The translations under genes and the position numbers were made by a program. 64,000 bases of DNA. Origin: Pseudoglutamicibacter albus (lineage in GTDB: Bacteria > Actinomycetota > Actinomycetes > Actinomycetales > Micrococcaceae). A model generated the notes under the pieces. That model was given only the letters and a program-made list of their open reading frames with translations. It did no database searches and was not told the origin of the DNA. Location of the stretch: assembly GCF_031458175.1 (NCBI RefSeq), contig NZ_JAVDXX010000001.1:992001-1056000 (forward strand), in the 5' to 3' direction. Each line of letters starts with the position of its first letter. The stretch's first letter is position 1. Shown in pieces: positions 1-10,410 of the stretch.

Positions 1-1
1 T

Positions 2-1897
2 GGCCGCGGCATCGAAATCATGACGACGCGCCCTGAGCTTTTGCCTGCGTGCGTCGCGTTGGTGGCTCACCCGGATGATGAACGCTATCAAGACCTATTC
101 GGTTCCACCGTTACTTCGCCGCTATTCGGTGTTGAGGTTGAGGTGCATCCGCATCCGCTTGCCAAGCCTGATAAGGGTACTGGTATCGCGATGATCTGTA
201 CGTTCGGTGACGCTACCGACGTGACCTGGTGGCGTGAACTCAACCTTCCGACCCGCTCTATTGTGGGCCGTGATGGCCGCCTCATGCGCGAAACCCCAGA
301 GTGGATCACTACCGATGCCGGGCGTGCAGCCTACGAGCAGATGGCTGGGAAGACGATCTTCTCCGCTAAAGAGTCCGTGGTGAACCAGTTGCGCGAGGCT
401 GAGCTGTTGCTCGCGGAGCCGACCAAGATCAAGCATGCCGTGAACTTCTTTGAGAAGGGCGAACGCCCGCTCGAGATCGTGACCTCCCGCCAGTGGTACA
501 TCCGCAACGGTGGCCGCGATGCCGAGCGCCGTGACGAACTCATTGAGCGCGGGCGTGAACTCGAATGGCACCCCGGCCACATGCGTTCCCGGTACGAGAA
601 CTGGGTTGAGGGCCTCAACGGTGACTGGCTTGTTTCTCGCCAGCGTTTCTTCGGCGTGCCGTTCCCCATCTGGTACCCGATCACTCAGGACGGCGAACCG
701 GACTACGAGAACCCGATCATCCCGGATGAGCAGCAGCTTCCTGTTGATCCGCTCGAAGACGTCCCTGCTGGATACACGGCAGAGCAGCGCGATCAGCCGG
801 GCGGGTTCATGGGGGATCCTGACGTGCTCGACACGTGGGCTACCTCGTCCTTGACCCCGCAGATCGTTGGGAACTGGGGTGTGGACGAGAAGCGTTTCCG
901 TAACGTCTTCCCGTTCGATCTGCGCCCGCAGGGCCACGACATCATCCGTACCTGGCTGTTCTCCACGGTGGTCCGCTCCAACTCGCTCGAAGGTGTTGCG
1001 CCGTGGAAGAACGCGGCACTGTCGGGTTGGATCCTGGACCCGGACCGCAAGAAGATGTCCAAGTCCAAGGGCAATGTGGTTGTTCCAACCGAGATCCTGG
1101 ACCAGTTCGGCTCCGATGCAGTTCGCTACTGGGCCGCCTCGGCCCGCTTGGGTGCGGACACCGCGTATGAGGTCGGTCAGATGAAGATCGGCCGTCGCCT
1201 TGCGATCAAGCTGCTCAACGCATCGAAGTTCGCTTTGAACTTGGGCGCTGACGAATCGCAGATCCTGCACGGCTCCGCTGATGTTGTCACGAACCCGTTG
1301 GACCGCTCGCTCTTGGTCCGCCTCGCTGAGGTGATTGAGAAAGCCACCGCGGCGTTTGAGGCTTATGAGTATGCGCGCGCGCTCGATCTCACGGAGTCCT
1401 TCTTCTGGGACTTCACCGACGACTATGTTGAGCTCATCAAGGACCGCGCATACGGCGGCCGTTCGGAGGCTGAGACCGCGTCCGTCCGCGCTACTCTCGC
1501 CACAACCCTCGATGCGTTGCTTCGCCTGCTGGCACCGTTCCAGCCGTTCGCTACCGAGGAAGTGTGGTCCTGGTGGCGTGCTGGTTCTGTGCACCGTGCG
1601 GCCTGGCCGAAGGCTGAGGAGATCCGCGCTGGCCTTGCAGATGCCGACGCCGAGATTCTGCCGAGCGTTGGTCAAGCCCTCATCGGTTTGCGTAAGGCTA
1701 AGTCCGATGCGAAGGTCAAGCAGCGCACGCGTGTTCTTTCCGGAACGATCACGGGTCCGGATGCCATAATCGAACGGGTGCGTGCAGCGCTCGAAGATCT
1801 CTCGGCTGCTACAGCAGCGGATTCGCTCGAGCTTGTTGTTGGCGGCACCGAACTGGTTGTCTCCGACGTCGAGCTAGAACAGGCCGAGGAAGCATAA
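2..1897 (+). CDS. valS: valine--tRNA ligase, 3' part
   Basis: Class I aminoacyl-tRNA synthetase that charges tRNA-Val in the cytoplasm. The gene enters from the left edge already open, so the start, the Rossmann HIGH motif and part of the catalytic/editing region lie outside the window. The visible part begins in the editing (CP1) region, where TTRPE and AHPDDERY are typical. The KMSKS signature is at 1052-1066, followed by the anticodon-binding domain and a C-terminal arm. The stop at 1895 is followed directly by a strong terminator, so folC, which often follows valS in related genomes, is not co-transcribed here. Identification is secure; only the N-terminus is unseen. Confidence 0.96.
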   Translation, partial: GRGIEIMTTRPELLPACVALVAHPDDERYQDLFGSTVTSPLFGVEVEVHPHPLAKPDKGTGIAMICTFGDATDVTWWRELNLPTRSIVGRDGRLMRETPEWITTDAGRAAYEQMAGKTIFSAKESVVNQLREAELLLAEPTKIKHAVNFFEKGERPLEIVTSRQWYIRNGGRDAERRDELIERGRELEWHPGHMRSRYENWVEGLNGDWLVSRQRFFGVPFPIWYPITQDGEPDYENPIIPDEQQLPVDPLEDVPAGYTAEQRDQPGGFMGDPDVLDTWATSSLTPQIVGNWGVDEKRFRNVFPFDLRPQGHDIIRTWLFSTVVRSNSLEGVAPWKNAALSGWILDPDRKKMSKSKGNVVVPTEILDQFGSDAVRYWAASARLGADTAYEVGQMKIGRRLAIKLLNASKFALNLGADESQILHGSADVVTNPLDRSLLVRLAEVIEKATAAFEAYEYARALDLTESFFWDFTDDYVELIKDRAYGGRSEAETASVRATLATTLDALLRLLAPFQPFATEEVWSWWRAGSVHRAAWPKAEEIRAGLADADAEILPSVGQALIGLRKAKSDAKVKQRTRVLSGTITGPDAIIERVRAALEDLSAATAADSLELVVGGTELVVSDVELEQAEEA

Positions 1898-1915
1898 CCT
1901 AACGGATAGCGAACA

Positions 1916-1964
1916 TGAAGGTCCCTGTCACGCGACTATGCGCGTGACAGGAACCTTCATTTTT
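1916..1964 (+). terminator. intrinsic terminator after valS
   Basis: A 19-bp inverted repeat (1916-1934 with 1941-1959, one G-U pair, 6-nt loop) is followed by a short T run. It lies between the convergent valS and clpX and could serve both. Confidence 0.85.
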
Positions 1965-2014
1965 GGAAGACTCGCGTTACTCAGCAGTCCTCTCCTGAGA
2001 GGGCAATACTGCGT

Positions 2015-3280
2015 CTATGCAGACTTGCGTTCTTCGATGCCCGGATGCAGAACCAACTGAGGTTCTTTACCGTCAGTGATGACGTCTTCAGTCACGATGA
2101 CTTCGGCGACATCGCTACGGCCCGGAACATCGAACATGATCGAGCCAAGCGATTCTTCGAGGATCGAACGCAGGCCACGGGCACCCGTTCCGCGTTCCAA
2201 AGCCATATCGGCGATCGCACCGAGCGCACCCTCCTCGAAGGTCAGGCGCACGCCGTCGAACATGAACATCTTCTGGTACTGCTTGATCAAAGCGTTCTTA
2301 GGTTCGGTGAGGATCGAGATCAACGCATCACGGTCAAGGTTCTCTACCGCGGTGATCACGGGGAGGCGACCAATGAACTCTGGAATCAAACCGAACTTGA
2401 GGAGGTCTTCTGGCTGAACGTCGGCATAGGAAACCTCGTCAGCCTTCAGCGTAGTCAGCGGAGCGCCAAAGCCGATCCCCTTGCGGCCAGCTCGGGCGGC
2501 GATGATGTCGTCGAGACCCGCGAACGCGCCAGCCACGATGAACAGAACGTTGGTCGTATCGATCTGCAAGAAGTCCTGGTGCGGATGTTTCCGTCCACCC
2601 TGGGGCGGGACGGAAGCTACCGTGCCTTCCAGGATCTTCAGCAGAGCCTGCTGAACGCCCTCACCCGATACGTCGCGGGTGATCGATGGGTTCTCAGACT
2701 TACGTGAGATCTTGTCGATCTCGTCAATGTAGATGATGCCGTGCTGGGCACGTTCAACATCGAAGTCAGCTGCTTGGAGAAGCTTCAGGAGGATGTTCTC
2801 AACGTCTTCACCAACATAGCCGGCCTCGGTCAGGCTCGTGGCATCAGCAACAGCGAAAGGAACGTTGAGGCGACGCGCTAAGGTCTGGGCGAGATAGGTT
2901 TTACCTGAACCGGTTGGCCCAACGAGCATGATGTTGGACTTCGCTACCTCAACCTCGTCAAAGTCCTTGAGCGATTCGCTACCTGCCGAACCGTTGCCAT
3001 TAATGCGCTTGTAGTGGTTATAGACCGCAACAGACAAGGCACGCTTGGCGGCTTCCTGCCCTACAACGAACTTCTCGAGGTGCTCGTAAATCTCTTGCGG
3101 GCGAGGCAACTCCATCTCTTGGGTTTCCTCAACCTCTACGCTTTCCTCTTCAATGATCTCGTTGCATACCTCGATGCAGTCATTGCAGATGTAAACCCCT
3201 GGGCCCGCGATGAGACGGCGAACCTGCTTCTGGCTCTTCCCACAGAAAGAGCATTTCAACAGATCCGTAGCTTCGCTCAC
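2015..3280 (-). CDS. clpX: ATP-dependent Clp protease ATP-binding subunit ClpX
   Basis: Hexameric AAA+ unfoldase that feeds substrates to the ClpP1P2 peptidase. The protein has 421 residues, the normal length. The N-terminal zinc-binding domain has Cys10, Cys13, Cys32 and Cys35. Walker A (GPTGSGKT) is at 121-128, Walker B with DE at 186-187, and the IGF loop that docks on ClpP at 269-271. Translation starts at GTG 3280, with AAGGAG at 3286-3291. clpP2 and clpP1 lie upstream on the same strand but 233 nt separate clpP2 from clpX, so clpX may have its own promoter. Confidence 0.97.
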   Translation of the reverse strand: MSEATDLLKCSFCGKSQKQVRRLIAGPGVYICNDCIEVCNEIIEEESVEVEETQEMELPRPQEIYEHLEKFVVGQEAAKRALSVAVYNHYKRINGNGSAGSESLKDFDEVEVAKSNIMLVGPTGSGKTYLAQTLARRLNVPFAVADATSLTEAGYVGEDVENILLKLLQAADFDVERAQHGIIYIDEIDKISRKSENPSITRDVSGEGVQQALLKILEGTVASVPPQGGRKHPHQDFLQIDTTNVLFIVAGAFAGLDDIIAARAGRKGIGFGAPLTTLKADEVSYADVQPEDLLKFGLIPEFIGRLPVITAVENLDRDALISILTEPKNALIKQYQKMFMFDGVRLTFEEGALGAIADMALERGTGARGLRSILEESLGSIMFDVPGRSDVAEVIVTEDVITDGKEPQLVLHPGIEERKSA

Positions 3281-3370
3281 GAGAACTCCTTAGAACTTTT
3301 CTGCGCAGGCAACTCGCCCGCGCTCTGACTAGCTTCCACTCTAGGCCAGGGGTCTGACACTTATGCATAG

Positions 3371-3437
3371 ATAAAGCGCGTGTTCACCCTTCGACTCCCC
3401 TATTCTATGAGGAAGCTGAGGCAAACACGCGCCTTAT
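3371..3437 (-). terminator. stem-loop between clpP2 and clpX
   Basis: Arms of 14 bp (3371-3384 and 3424-3437, one G-U pair) enclose a 39-nt loop in the clpP2-clpX gap. No clear U run follows on the minus strand, so it may be an attenuator or mRNA stabiliser rather than a terminator. Confidence 0.35.
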
Positions 3438-3513
3438 CTGTGCGCGCGCCTTCTTCGATTGAGTCACACTCATTAACTGTGTGCGCTGAGGCGCGTCGCG
3501 CGAAGCCTTGCGC

Positions 3514-4170
3514 TTATGAGCGGGTCATCTTACGCGAGGTGACAACCTCATCGATCAGGCCGTACTCCTTCGCGCCTACCGCGGTCATGAAGAGGTCACG
3601 TTCGATGTCTTTGTCGACCTGTTCGGAGGTCTGATTCGACAGTTCCGCGAGCGTATCAGCAAGCCACTGACGCATACGCAGGACCTCATCGGCCTGGATC
3701 TGCAGGTCGGTCGCCGTGCCGCGCTCTCCCCCGCCCATCGCAGGCTGGTGGATCAGTACGCGAGCGTTCGGCAATGCCAGGCGCTTGCCCGGGGTACCTG
3801 CAGCGAGAAGTACGGCAGCAGCTGATGCGGCCTGGCCGAGGCATACCGTCTGAATCTCGGGACGGATGAACTGCATCGTGTCATAAATCGCAGTCATCGC
3901 GGTGAATGAGCCACCCGGGGAGTTGATGTACATCGTGATGTCGCGTTCCGGGTCCATCGATTCAAGGACCAACAGCTGCGCCATCACATCGTCAGCGGAT
4001 GCGTCATCGACCTGTGCGCCGAGGAACACGATGCGATCTTCGAACAGTTTCGCGTAAGGGTCTTGACGCTTGAAGCCGTACGGGGTGCGTTCCTCGAACT
4101 GTGGGAGGATGTAGCGGTTTTCAGGAAGGTTGCCCGCCGCCGCAGAGAAGTTCTGTGGATCAAAGTTCAT
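3514..4170 (-). CDS. clpP2: ATP-dependent Clp protease proteolytic subunit ClpP2
   Basis: Serine peptidase subunit of the two-type ClpP1P2 tetradecamer of actinobacteria, acting with ClpX or ClpC. The protein has 218 residues. The catalytic triad is visible as Ser116 (in AASAA), His141 (LIHQP) and Asp192 (ERDLF). ATG at 4170 is preceded by AAGGAG. It lies 25 nt downstream of clpP1, so the two are clearly one transcription unit. The 1/2 numbering follows gene order and is an inference. Confidence 0.96.
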   Translation of the reverse strand: MNFDPQNFSAAAGNLPENRYILPQFEERTPYGFKRQDPYAKLFEDRIVFLGAQVDDASADDVMAQLLVLESMDPERDITMYINSPGGSFTAMTAIYDTMQFIRPEIQTVCLGQAASAAAVLLAAGTPGKRLALPNARVLIHQPAMGGGERGTATDLQIQADEVLRMRQWLADTLAELSNQTSEQVDKDIERDLFMTAVGAKEYGLIDEVVTSRKMTRS

Positions 4171-4195
4171 GAGTTCTCCTTAGAAGACGTTGGGC

Positions 4196-4816
4196 TTAGT
4201 TCTGGACGCCGCCGGTGCCAGTCACGGAGGATGCGTTCACAGCGATGTGGTCGAAGAAGCCGTATTCCTTGCCTTCTTCTGCGGTGAACCAGGAGTCGCG
4301 CTCGTTATCTTTGAGGATCCTCTCAAGTGGCTGGCCGGTCTGTTCCGCGGTCAGTTCGCTCATGACTTTCTTCATGTGCAGGATCAGCTGAGCCTGAATA
4401 CGAATGTCAGATGCGGTGCCTCCGATGCCGCCGGATGGCTGGTGCATCAGGATGCGGGCATTCGGGGTCGCATAGCGCTTGCCCTTGGTTCCGGAGGACA
4501 GCAGGAACTGGCCCATCGATGCTGCGAGGCCGGTAGCGACGGTCACGACGTCGTTCGGGATGAACTTCATCGTGTCGTAGATGGCCATGCCCGCGGTGAT
4601 CGAGCCACCTGGTGAGTTAATGTAGAGGTAGATGTCCGCTTCCGGGTCTTCCGCGGAGAGTAGTAGCAACTGGGAGCAGATCGTGTTGGCGATCTTGTCT
4701 TCTACCTGACTGCCCAACCAGATGATGCGTTCCTTCAGCAGGCGCTTGTAAATGTAGTCTTCCTGCATTGCCGGGTCTACGGAGGACATGCTCGGTGTCT
4801 CTTCAGAGCTCGTCAT
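4196..4816 (-). CDS. clpP1: ATP-dependent Clp protease proteolytic subunit ClpP1
   Basis: Second ClpP peptidase subunit, 206 residues from the chosen ATG at 4816. This start is preferred because AGGGAG lies about 8 nt upstream; the frame stays open to 4888 but has no better ribosome site. The triad is Ser100 (AASMG), His125 (LMHQP) and Asp174 (NERDSW). It is the first gene of the clpP1-clpP2 operon. Two ClgR-like sequences lie in the upstream gap, which would fit the known ClgR activation of clp genes in actinobacteria. Confidence 0.95.
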   Translation of the reverse strand: MTSSEETPSMSSVDPAMQEDYIYKRLLKERIIWLGSQVEDKIANTICSQLLLLSAEDPEADIYLYINSPGGSITAGMAIYDTMKFIPNDVVTVATGLAASMGQFLLSSGTKGKRYATPNARILMHQPSGGIGGTASDIRIQAQLILHMKKVMSELTAEQTGQPLERILKDNERDSWFTAEEGKEYGFFDHIAVNASSVTGTGGVQN

Positions 4817-4931
4817 ACTTCTCCCTCTCTGTGAGGTCCTCAGAGGTAAACCCATAGCGGGTCTACGTGAATTGCTTGCTAACGACATTACCTAGGGGGC
4901 CGTTGCTTATCAGGGGGAAAACAGGGTGTTT

Positions 4932-4963
4932 CGCTTACGGCGTGAGCTCACTCGCTAGGAGCG
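4932..4963 (-). promoter_or_regulatory. two candidate ClgR operators upstream of clpP1
   Basis: CGCTTACGGCG (4932-4942) and CGCTAGGAGCG (4953-4963) resemble the CGC-N5-GCG core I recall for ClgR, the activator of clpP1P2 in corynebacteria and streptomycetes. The first fits the remembered consensus CGCYNANRGCG fully; the second differs at one position. They are 21 bp apart, about two helical turns, and 116-147 nt upstream of the clpP1 start. Inferred by motif only. Confidence 0.4.
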
Positions 4964-5058
4964 GACAACCCAGGCACCGGGTCCACGACTCAGCGATCGC
5001 GCGGATCGCTGACGACAACGCGGATGCCTCACAGACAACTCCGTGCCTTTAACGTGGA

Positions 5059-5091
5059 TGTGGCCCCGCTAGATGATCTAGCGGGGCCACA
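5059..5091 (-). terminator. stem-loop after tig
   Basis: A perfect 15-bp G+C-rich inverted repeat (5059-5073 and 5077-5091) with a 3-nt loop lies 20 nt past the tig stop codon. The U tract is poor, but strength and position suggest termination of tig transcription. Confidence 0.6.
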
Positions 5092-5110
5092 CGGGGTTCT
5101 GCACGAGGAT

Positions 5111-6439
5111 TTAGTTCTCCTCGGTTGCTTCCTCAGTCTCCTGTTCACCTTCTGGGGTGACGAACGGGGTCAGGTCGACGTCCTTGCCGTCGGTGTCCGT
5201 GACCTTCGCTGACTCGAGGACCTTAGCGAGGGCCTTACGGCGGCGAACCTCGCCTACAACTGCCTCGATCTGGCCGCCCTGGCCGAGCATCTGCATGAAC
5301 TGCTGTGGGTCCATGCCGTACTGCTGGGAGGTCTGGAAGATGTATTCGAGCAATTCGTTCTGCTCGACGCCGATCTCTTCTTCCTCAGCGATCTTGTCGA
5401 GGACTACCTCGGCGCGGAAAGCCTTCTCGGTGTTCTGGCGAACTTCCTTACGGTGCTCTTCGGTGTCGTGGTCATCATCTTGGTTAGCCGAGTTGAAGTG
5501 CGCTTCAACCTGCTCCTCGATGACGCTCTCTGGGAGCGCGACCTCGACCTTTTCAAGGAGCGCATCAAGTGCCTTGTCGCGAGCCTCGACGCCCTGCTGC
5601 ATGACTGCGTCTTTCTCTGCACCTTCGCGCAGGGAGTCGCGGAGCTCTTCGATCGTGTCGAATTCGGAGGCCAGCTGAGCGAACTCATCATCAGCTTCCG
5701 GTAGCTCGCGCTCCTTGACAGCGGTCAGGGTGACCTTCACGGTAGCGTCCTTACCGGAGTGCTCACCGCCTGCCAGCTTGGTTTCGAATGCGGCGTCCTC
5801 GTCAGCGGACAAGCCAATCAACGCCTCATCGATGCCTTCGAGCATGGTACCCGAGCCGATCTCGTACGAGAGGCCGGTTGCCTCATCAACAGTCTCACCG
5901 TCAATGGAGGCTGCGATATCGATCGTGGTGAAGTCGCCATCCTGTGCAGGGCGGTCCACGGTCTTGAGTGTGCCGAAGCGGCCGCGCAACTCATCGAGGG
6001 CTTTCTGCACGTCCTCGTCTTTAGCTTCGCGTGGCTCAACGGTGAGCTCGATGCCCTCGTAGTTTGGCACCTCGATCTCAGGGCGAGCATCGACGGTGAT
6101 GGTGAGCGAAACGTCGGCTTCCTTATCAGCTTCGTTGAGCGAAGGAGCCTGCTCGACCTCAACCTCCGGGCGAGCCAGTGGGACAACGCCGGTTTCAGCC
6201 AGCGCCTGCTGGTAGTAGGAGTCCAGCTGGCTGTTCAGTGCGTTCTCGACGACGTATTCGCGGCCTACGCGCTGATCGATCATCACTGCAGGAACCTTGC
6301 CGCGGCGGAAGCCAGGGACCTGGATCTGCTGGGCTACTTCCTTATACGAGGCATCCAGAGCCGGCTTGAAGTCGGCAAATGGGACCTCGATGTTCAGCTT
6401 GACCCGGGTGGGCGTCACACGCTCGAGCGAGGTTTTCAC
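5111..6439 (-). CDS. tig: trigger factor, ribosome-associated chaperone
   Basis: Ribosome-bound chaperone and peptidyl-prolyl isomerase that meets nascent chains at the exit tunnel. The protein has 442 residues, the usual length. The N-terminal ribosome-binding domain carries the signature GFRRGKVP near residues 43-50. A FKBP-type PPIase domain follows at roughly 150-250, then the helical C-terminal arms and a Glu-rich tail. GTG at 6439 is the start, with AGGAG about 11 nt upstream. The tig-clpP1-clpP2-clpX order is the conserved actinobacterial arrangement. The gene lies just downstream of tRNA-Pro. Confidence 0.96.
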   Translation of the reverse strand: MKTSLERVTPTRVKLNIEVPFADFKPALDASYKEVAQQIQVPGFRRGKVPAVMIDQRVGREYVVENALNSQLDSYYQQALAETGVVPLARPEVEVEQAPSLNEADKEADVSLTITVDARPEIEVPNYEGIELTVEPREAKDEDVQKALDELRGRFGTLKTVDRPAQDGDFTTIDIAASIDGETVDEATGLSYEIGSGTMLEGIDEALIGLSADEDAAFETKLAGGEHSGKDATVKVTLTAVKERELPEADDEFAQLASEFDTIEELRDSLREGAEKDAVMQQGVEARDKALDALLEKVEVALPESVIEEQVEAHFNSANQDDDHDTEEHRKEVRQNTEKAFRAEVVLDKIAEEEEIGVEQNELLEYIFQTSQQYGMDPQQFMQMLGQGGQIEAVVGEVRRRKALAKVLESAKVTDTDGKDVDLTPFVTPEGEQETEEATEEN

Positions 6440-6486
6440 TGTGCTGATGCTCCTGACGTCTAGTCAATTATGAAAGTGATTCAAGT

Positions 6487-6522
6487 AAGGCCCGCCGTCC
6501 GAAGATTCGGCTGGCGGGCCTT
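6487..6522 (-). terminator. hairpin between tRNA-Pro and tig
   Basis: Outer arms AAGGCCCGCC/GGCGGGCCTT (6487-6496, 6513-6522) and a small inner stem CCGAA/TTCGG form a strong hairpin downstream of tRNA-Pro on the minus strand. It probably ends the tRNA transcript ahead of tig. Confidence 0.6.
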
Positions 6523-6537
6523 GCAAGATATTGAATG

Positions 6538-6613
<76 letters not shown>

Positions 6614-6911
6614 GGATAGGCACCGATCCATCTAAGCACATCTGTGCGCCAAACTGAAATCGTACCCTATTTCCGAAAGTTCCTGAAACTATTGGCTCTA
6701 GGCTATAAAGCCTAGACTTATATGTCGTGACGCATTCACATGGGTGGTAGATCCAGCGATGCGCTGCTGACCGTGGCCGGTTCAGGACCAGTGATCACTG
6801 TATACGAGGTTTTTATTTTTACGAAATCCACTGTTTGCCTCGCGAGGCGAAATTTTGGTGAATTCGCTCGCACTGTTAGAGTGGATCCGGTCGCTCCAAT
6901 GAGCGTGCCAT
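6614..6911. other. intergenic region between divergent tRNA-Pro and tRNA-Gly
   Basis: About 300 nt without a credible gene; the open frames here lack ribosome sites and run through tRNA-Gly. It must hold promoters for both divergent tRNAs. The one clear structure is a perfect 8-bp inverted repeat, TCTAGGCT and AGCCTAGA, at 6697-6716 with a 4-nt spacer. Confidence 0.6.
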
Positions 6912-6982
6912 GCGGGTGTAGCTTAATGGTAAAGCCCTTGCCTTCCAAGCAAGTTACGCGAGTTCGATTCTCGTCACCCGCT
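6912..6982 (+). tRNA. tRNA-Gly(UCC)
   Basis: A 71-nt cloverleaf. Acceptor GCGGGTG/CACCCGC; anticodon stem CTTGC/GCAAG with loop CTTCCAA giving anticodon TCC; T-arm loop TTCGATT. CCA is not encoded. Confidence 0.96.
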
Positions 6983-7029
6983 CTGGAATGGACATCTAGG
7001 GTTCCCGGCACAAGTAGGGTTCCTAGGGC

Positions 7030-7077
7030 AAAAAGGTTCTCCCGAAACACGTGGAAGTGTTTCGGGAGAACCTTTTT
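7030..7077. terminator. bidirectional terminator between tRNA-Gly and rpiB
   Basis: A perfect 21-bp inverted repeat with a 6-nt loop, flanked by A5 on the left and T5 on the right. It can stop tRNA-Gly transcription on the plus strand and rpiB on the minus strand. Confidence 0.9.
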
Positions 7078-7142
7078 CAGTACAGAACCGTTTTCAGTAC
7101 AGAACTAACTTCGCTACCGGTCTAGTCCCGCATCATGGTCCG

Positions 7143-7616
7143 CTACATCTGGATGTCACCGGTGGTCTCGTAAACCCCGATCTTCCCGATGCGACGTAGG
7201 TGACGTTCGTCTCCTGGGAACGGCTCGGAAATGAATGTGCGGATGAGTTCGGTTGCTTCATCTACCGTGTGCTGGCGGCCGCCTACGGCTACGACGTTGG
7301 CGTTGTTGTGTTCGCGGGCGAGCTTTGCGGTCTCTTCGTTCCAGACGAGTGCTGCGCGGATTCCTTTGACCTTGTTCGCGGCGATCTGTTCACCGTTACC
7401 TGAGCCACCCAAAACGATACCGAGTGCTTCGACACCGTTATCCCAATCTTGAGCGACGGCTACCGCAGCGTTGATGCAGAACCCTGGGTAGTCATCGAGT
7501 GGATCGTATTCTTGCGGGCCGTGGTCAATAACTTCGTGACCGTCCTCCCCCAGGACTTTGATCAGATGGTGGCTCAGTTCGAGACCCGCGTGATCTGTAG
7601 CGATGTGGATACGCAC
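7143..7616 (-). CDS. rpiB: ribose-5-phosphate isomerase B
   Basis: Interconverts ribose 5-phosphate and ribulose 5-phosphate in the pentose phosphate pathway. The 157-residue protein starts with the RpiB signature IATDHAGLELSHHL. The phosphate-binding segment GGSGNGEQIAANKVKGIRAA follows near 90-110. GTG at 7616 has GGAGG 4 nt upstream, which settles the start over an out-of-frame ATG beside it. LacA/RpiB relatives exist, but length and motifs fit the actinobacterial RpiB group. It is transcribed divergently from pepN. Confidence 0.93.
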   Translation of the reverse strand: MRIHIATDHAGLELSHHLIKVLGEDGHEVIDHGPQEYDPLDDYPGFCINAAVAVAQDWDNGVEALGIVLGGSGNGEQIAANKVKGIRAALVWNEETAKLAREHNNANVVAVGGRQHTVDEATELIRTFISEPFPGDERHLRRIGKIGVYETTGDIQM

Positions 7617-7780
7617 ATTTCCTCCAAGGCGACGTAATCGAAACTCTCAAAGAGTATTCTAGGCAAGAAGCAAGCGCGCACGTCTGGTTAGATTGCATCC
7701 CAAGTGGGAAACTATTCAAGAAAGCCTTGACATCACTCACCTGCGCCCCTGAGAGCACCAAAAACTAGAGGAGACTACCT

Positions 7781-10393
7781 GTGCCTGGACTTAACCTGAC
7801 CCGCGACGAAGCGATGCAACGCTCCCGTCAGTTAGTGGCTCAGTCCTCCCACATCCACCTGGATCTCACCACAGGTAGCGAAACGTTCCGGACTAAAGCA
7901 ACCATCGCGTTTCGTTCCGTTCCAGGCGCGTCCTCGTTCATCGACGCAATCACAGCGCGCATCCATTCGATTACCCTCAACGGCAAAGACCTCGATCCCG
8001 CGACCCACGCGGATGAATACCGGATCCAGCTGCCGGATCTGAAATCGGAGAACCTCTTGGAGATCGACGCGGATTTCCACTACTCCTCCACCGGTGAAGG
8101 TCTGCACCGTTTTGTAGACCCAGTCGATAACGAGGTCTACCTATACACCCAGTTCGAGGTTCCGGATGCACGCCGTGTTTTCCCTACTTTTGAACAGCCG
8201 GACCTCAAGCAGGCCTTCAGCTTCACGGTCGATGCCCCGGCTCACTGGACAGTGATCTCCAATCAGCCGACCCCACAGCCGCAATCTCTACCTGCTGAGG
8301 CGACCCCAACGGAACAGGGCACGCAACCCCAAACCGACATCGCGCGTTGGGTCTTCCCAGCCACGCCACGCATTTCCTCCTACATCACAGCGCTCGTGGC
8401 AGGCCCGTACAAGGGAACCACGGACGTCTACAAGGCAGAAGATGGCCGTAGCGTGCCGCTCGGCGTCTATTCTCGCGCTTCACTTGCACAATACGTAGAC
8501 GCCCAGAACCTGTTCGAAACCACTAAGGCCGGGTTCAGGTTCTTTGAAGAGCAGTTCGGAACCCCGTACCCGTTCACTAAATACGACCAGATCTTTGTTC
8601 CAGACTTCAACGCCGGCGCGATGGAGAACGCCGGTTGTGTGACGATCCTGGAAGACTACGTGTTCCGTTCCAAGGTTTCCGGCGCGTTACGTGAACGCCG
8701 CGACATCACCGTTTTGCACGAGCTCGCTCACATGTGGTTTGGCGACCTCGTCACGATGCGTTGGTGGGATGACTTGTGGCTTAACGAGTCCTTCGCCGAG
8801 TTCATGTCTCACCTCTGCGCGGTTGAATCTGGCGTGTCCCCTCACGCATGGACGACGTTCGCGGCTTCCGAGAAGACCTGGGCCTACGCTCAGGATCAGT
8901 TGCCGACCACACACCCGATTACTGCCGACATGGTGGATCTCGACGCGGTCAACGCGAACTTCGATGGCATCACCTACGCTAAGGGCGCCGCTGTGCTGCG
9001 TCAGCTGGTTGCTTGGGTTGGCCAGGAAGCGTTCATGGAGGGCGTCCGGGCGTATCTCGCGGAGAACGCGTGGGGCAACGCCGAGCTTAAAGATCTGCTG
9101 CGCCACCTTGAAAAGGCTTCCGGGCGAGACTTGAGCGAGTGGTCTCAGCAGTGGCTGGAAACCTGCGGTGTCAACACTCTTAAGATCGACTATGACATCG
9201 ACGAAGACGGATACCTTGCCGATCTCACCGTGACCCAGAGTGCGCCCGAGGCGCACCCGCATCTGCGTAAACAGCACATCAAGCTCGCTTTCTACACGCT
9301 TGATGCTGCACATAACCTCACACGTGATGTGAGCCTTGATGTGGATATCGAGGGTGAGAAGACCGTCATAGAGCAGGCTGGGCGGGTACCTACCCCTGAC
9401 CTTGTTCTGCCTAATCACGCTGATCTGGGATTCGCGAAAATCCGCTTGGATTCAGCCTCTCTAGATACCGCTATCCGGCACGTGTCCGGGCTGCAGGAAC
9501 CGCTGGATCGAGCGGTTGTGTGGTCCTCGCTGTGGGACGCTACCCGTGATGGGGAGCTCGCGGCAACAACCTTCGTCGATACCGTCCTGACCCACCTTCC
9601 TGCCGAGACTGACGCGACCCTTGCCAACCTTCTGGTGCGTCAGCTTGAGTACGCACTCAAGCACTATGTGCGCCCTTCTAAGGCCGAGACGCTGCGGCAG
9701 CGGGCCGGCAATGTTTTGTGGGGTGCAGCTCAAGAGGCTGCCCGTGGTAGCGACATGCAGTTCCAGCTCGTCAACGCTTTCGCTCGCCTCGCCAATAGCG
9801 ATGTTCAGTTGGGCATTATTGAAGATCTCCGTAGCGGGGAGACTTCGCTGTCCGGTCTTGAGATCGATCAGGACCTCTCCTGGACCCTCCTGATTTCCCT
9901 CGCGACCGGTGGCCGCATCGGCGAAGCCGAGATCGATGCTGAGTACGCGAAGGATTCCTCGGCAACAGGCGCGACGAGCGCGCAAACCGCTAAAGCTGCA
10001 CTGCCAAATCCTGAGGCTAAGCAGAAGGCGTGGGAAGCGATGGTCAAGGAGCAAAACCTGACGAACACTATGCAGCGAGCCACGCTCTTGGGCTTCAACC
10101 GTTGCCACGATGGGCACCTCTTGGCGCCATACGCTGAGCTCTACTTCGAGAACCTCGCCGCGATGTGGGATGACGCAAGCTATGAGATGTCACAACGACT
10201 AGTGACGGGGCTCTACCCGTACTTCGCGGCCACACCGGCCACATTGCAGGCGACAACTCAGGCAATCGAGACCCTTGCCGCTGACAAGCCAGGGCTCAAG
10301 CGTCCCCTGCTTGAGGCCCGCGACGGGCTTGAACGCATCATCGCCGCCCGCAAGGCGGACGAAGCCGCACACCGGACTAAGGCCACGCACTGA
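7781..10393 (+). CDS. pepN: aminopeptidase N, M1 zinc metallopeptidase
   Basis: Cytosolic zinc aminopeptidase that trims N-terminal residues from peptides. The protein has 870 residues. The exopeptidase motif GAMEN is at 279-283 and the zinc site HELAH at 313-317 with the third ligand Glu336 (LNE), followed by the catalytic region. The C-terminal half is the helical ERAP1-like domain usual in actinobacterial PepN. GTG 7781 is chosen because AGGAG lies about 9 nt upstream. The gene begins a plus-strand run with an OsmC-like gene and a globin. Confidence 0.96.
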   Translation: MPGLNLTRDEAMQRSRQLVAQSSHIHLDLTTGSETFRTKATIAFRSVPGASSFIDAITARIHSITLNGKDLDPATHADEYRIQLPDLKSENLLEIDADFHYSSTGEGLHRFVDPVDNEVYLYTQFEVPDARRVFPTFEQPDLKQAFSFTVDAPAHWTVISNQPTPQPQSLPAEATPTEQGTQPQTDIARWVFPATPRISSYITALVAGPYKGTTDVYKAEDGRSVPLGVYSRASLAQYVDAQNLFETTKAGFRFFEEQFGTPYPFTKYDQIFVPDFNAGAMENAGCVTILEDYVFRSKVSGALRERRDITVLHELAHMWFGDLVTMRWWDDLWLNESFAEFMSHLCAVESGVSPHAWTTFAASEKTWAYAQDQLPTTHPITADMVDLDAVNANFDGITYAKGAAVLRQLVAWVGQEAFMEGVRAYLAENAWGNAELKDLLRHLEKASGRDLSEWSQQWLETCGVNTLKIDYDIDEDGYLADLTVTQSAPEAHPHLRKQHIKLAFYTLDAAHNLTRDVSLDVDIEGEKTVIEQAGRVPTPDLVLPNHADLGFAKIRLDSASLDTAIRHVSGLQEPLDRAVVWSSLWDATRDGELAATTFVDTVLTHLPAETDATLANLLVRQLEYALKHYVRPSKAETLRQRAGNVLWGAAQEAARGSDMQFQLVNAFARLANSDVQLGIIEDLRSGETSLSGLEIDQDLSWTLLISLATGGRIGEAEIDAEYAKDSSATGATSAQTAKAALPNPEAKQKAWEAMVKEQNLTNTMQRATLLGFNRCHDGHLLAPYAELYFENLAAMWDDASYEMSQRLVTGLYPYFAATPATLQATTQAIETLAADKPGLKRPLLEARDGLERIIAARKADEAAHRTKATH

Positions 10394-10410
10394 AACCCCA
10401 CCGATTTCAG

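Noticed and set aside
122-1675. 517-codon open frame antisense to valS
   Set aside because: It mirrors the valS codon pattern, has no ribosome site or recognisable domain, and runs through a certain gene. Long antisense frames are common in G+C-rich DNA.
7074-7105. Two copies of a 15-nt word, TTTTCAGTACAGAAC
   Set aside because: A short duplication next to a terminator, only two copies, no sign of CRISPR or integration.
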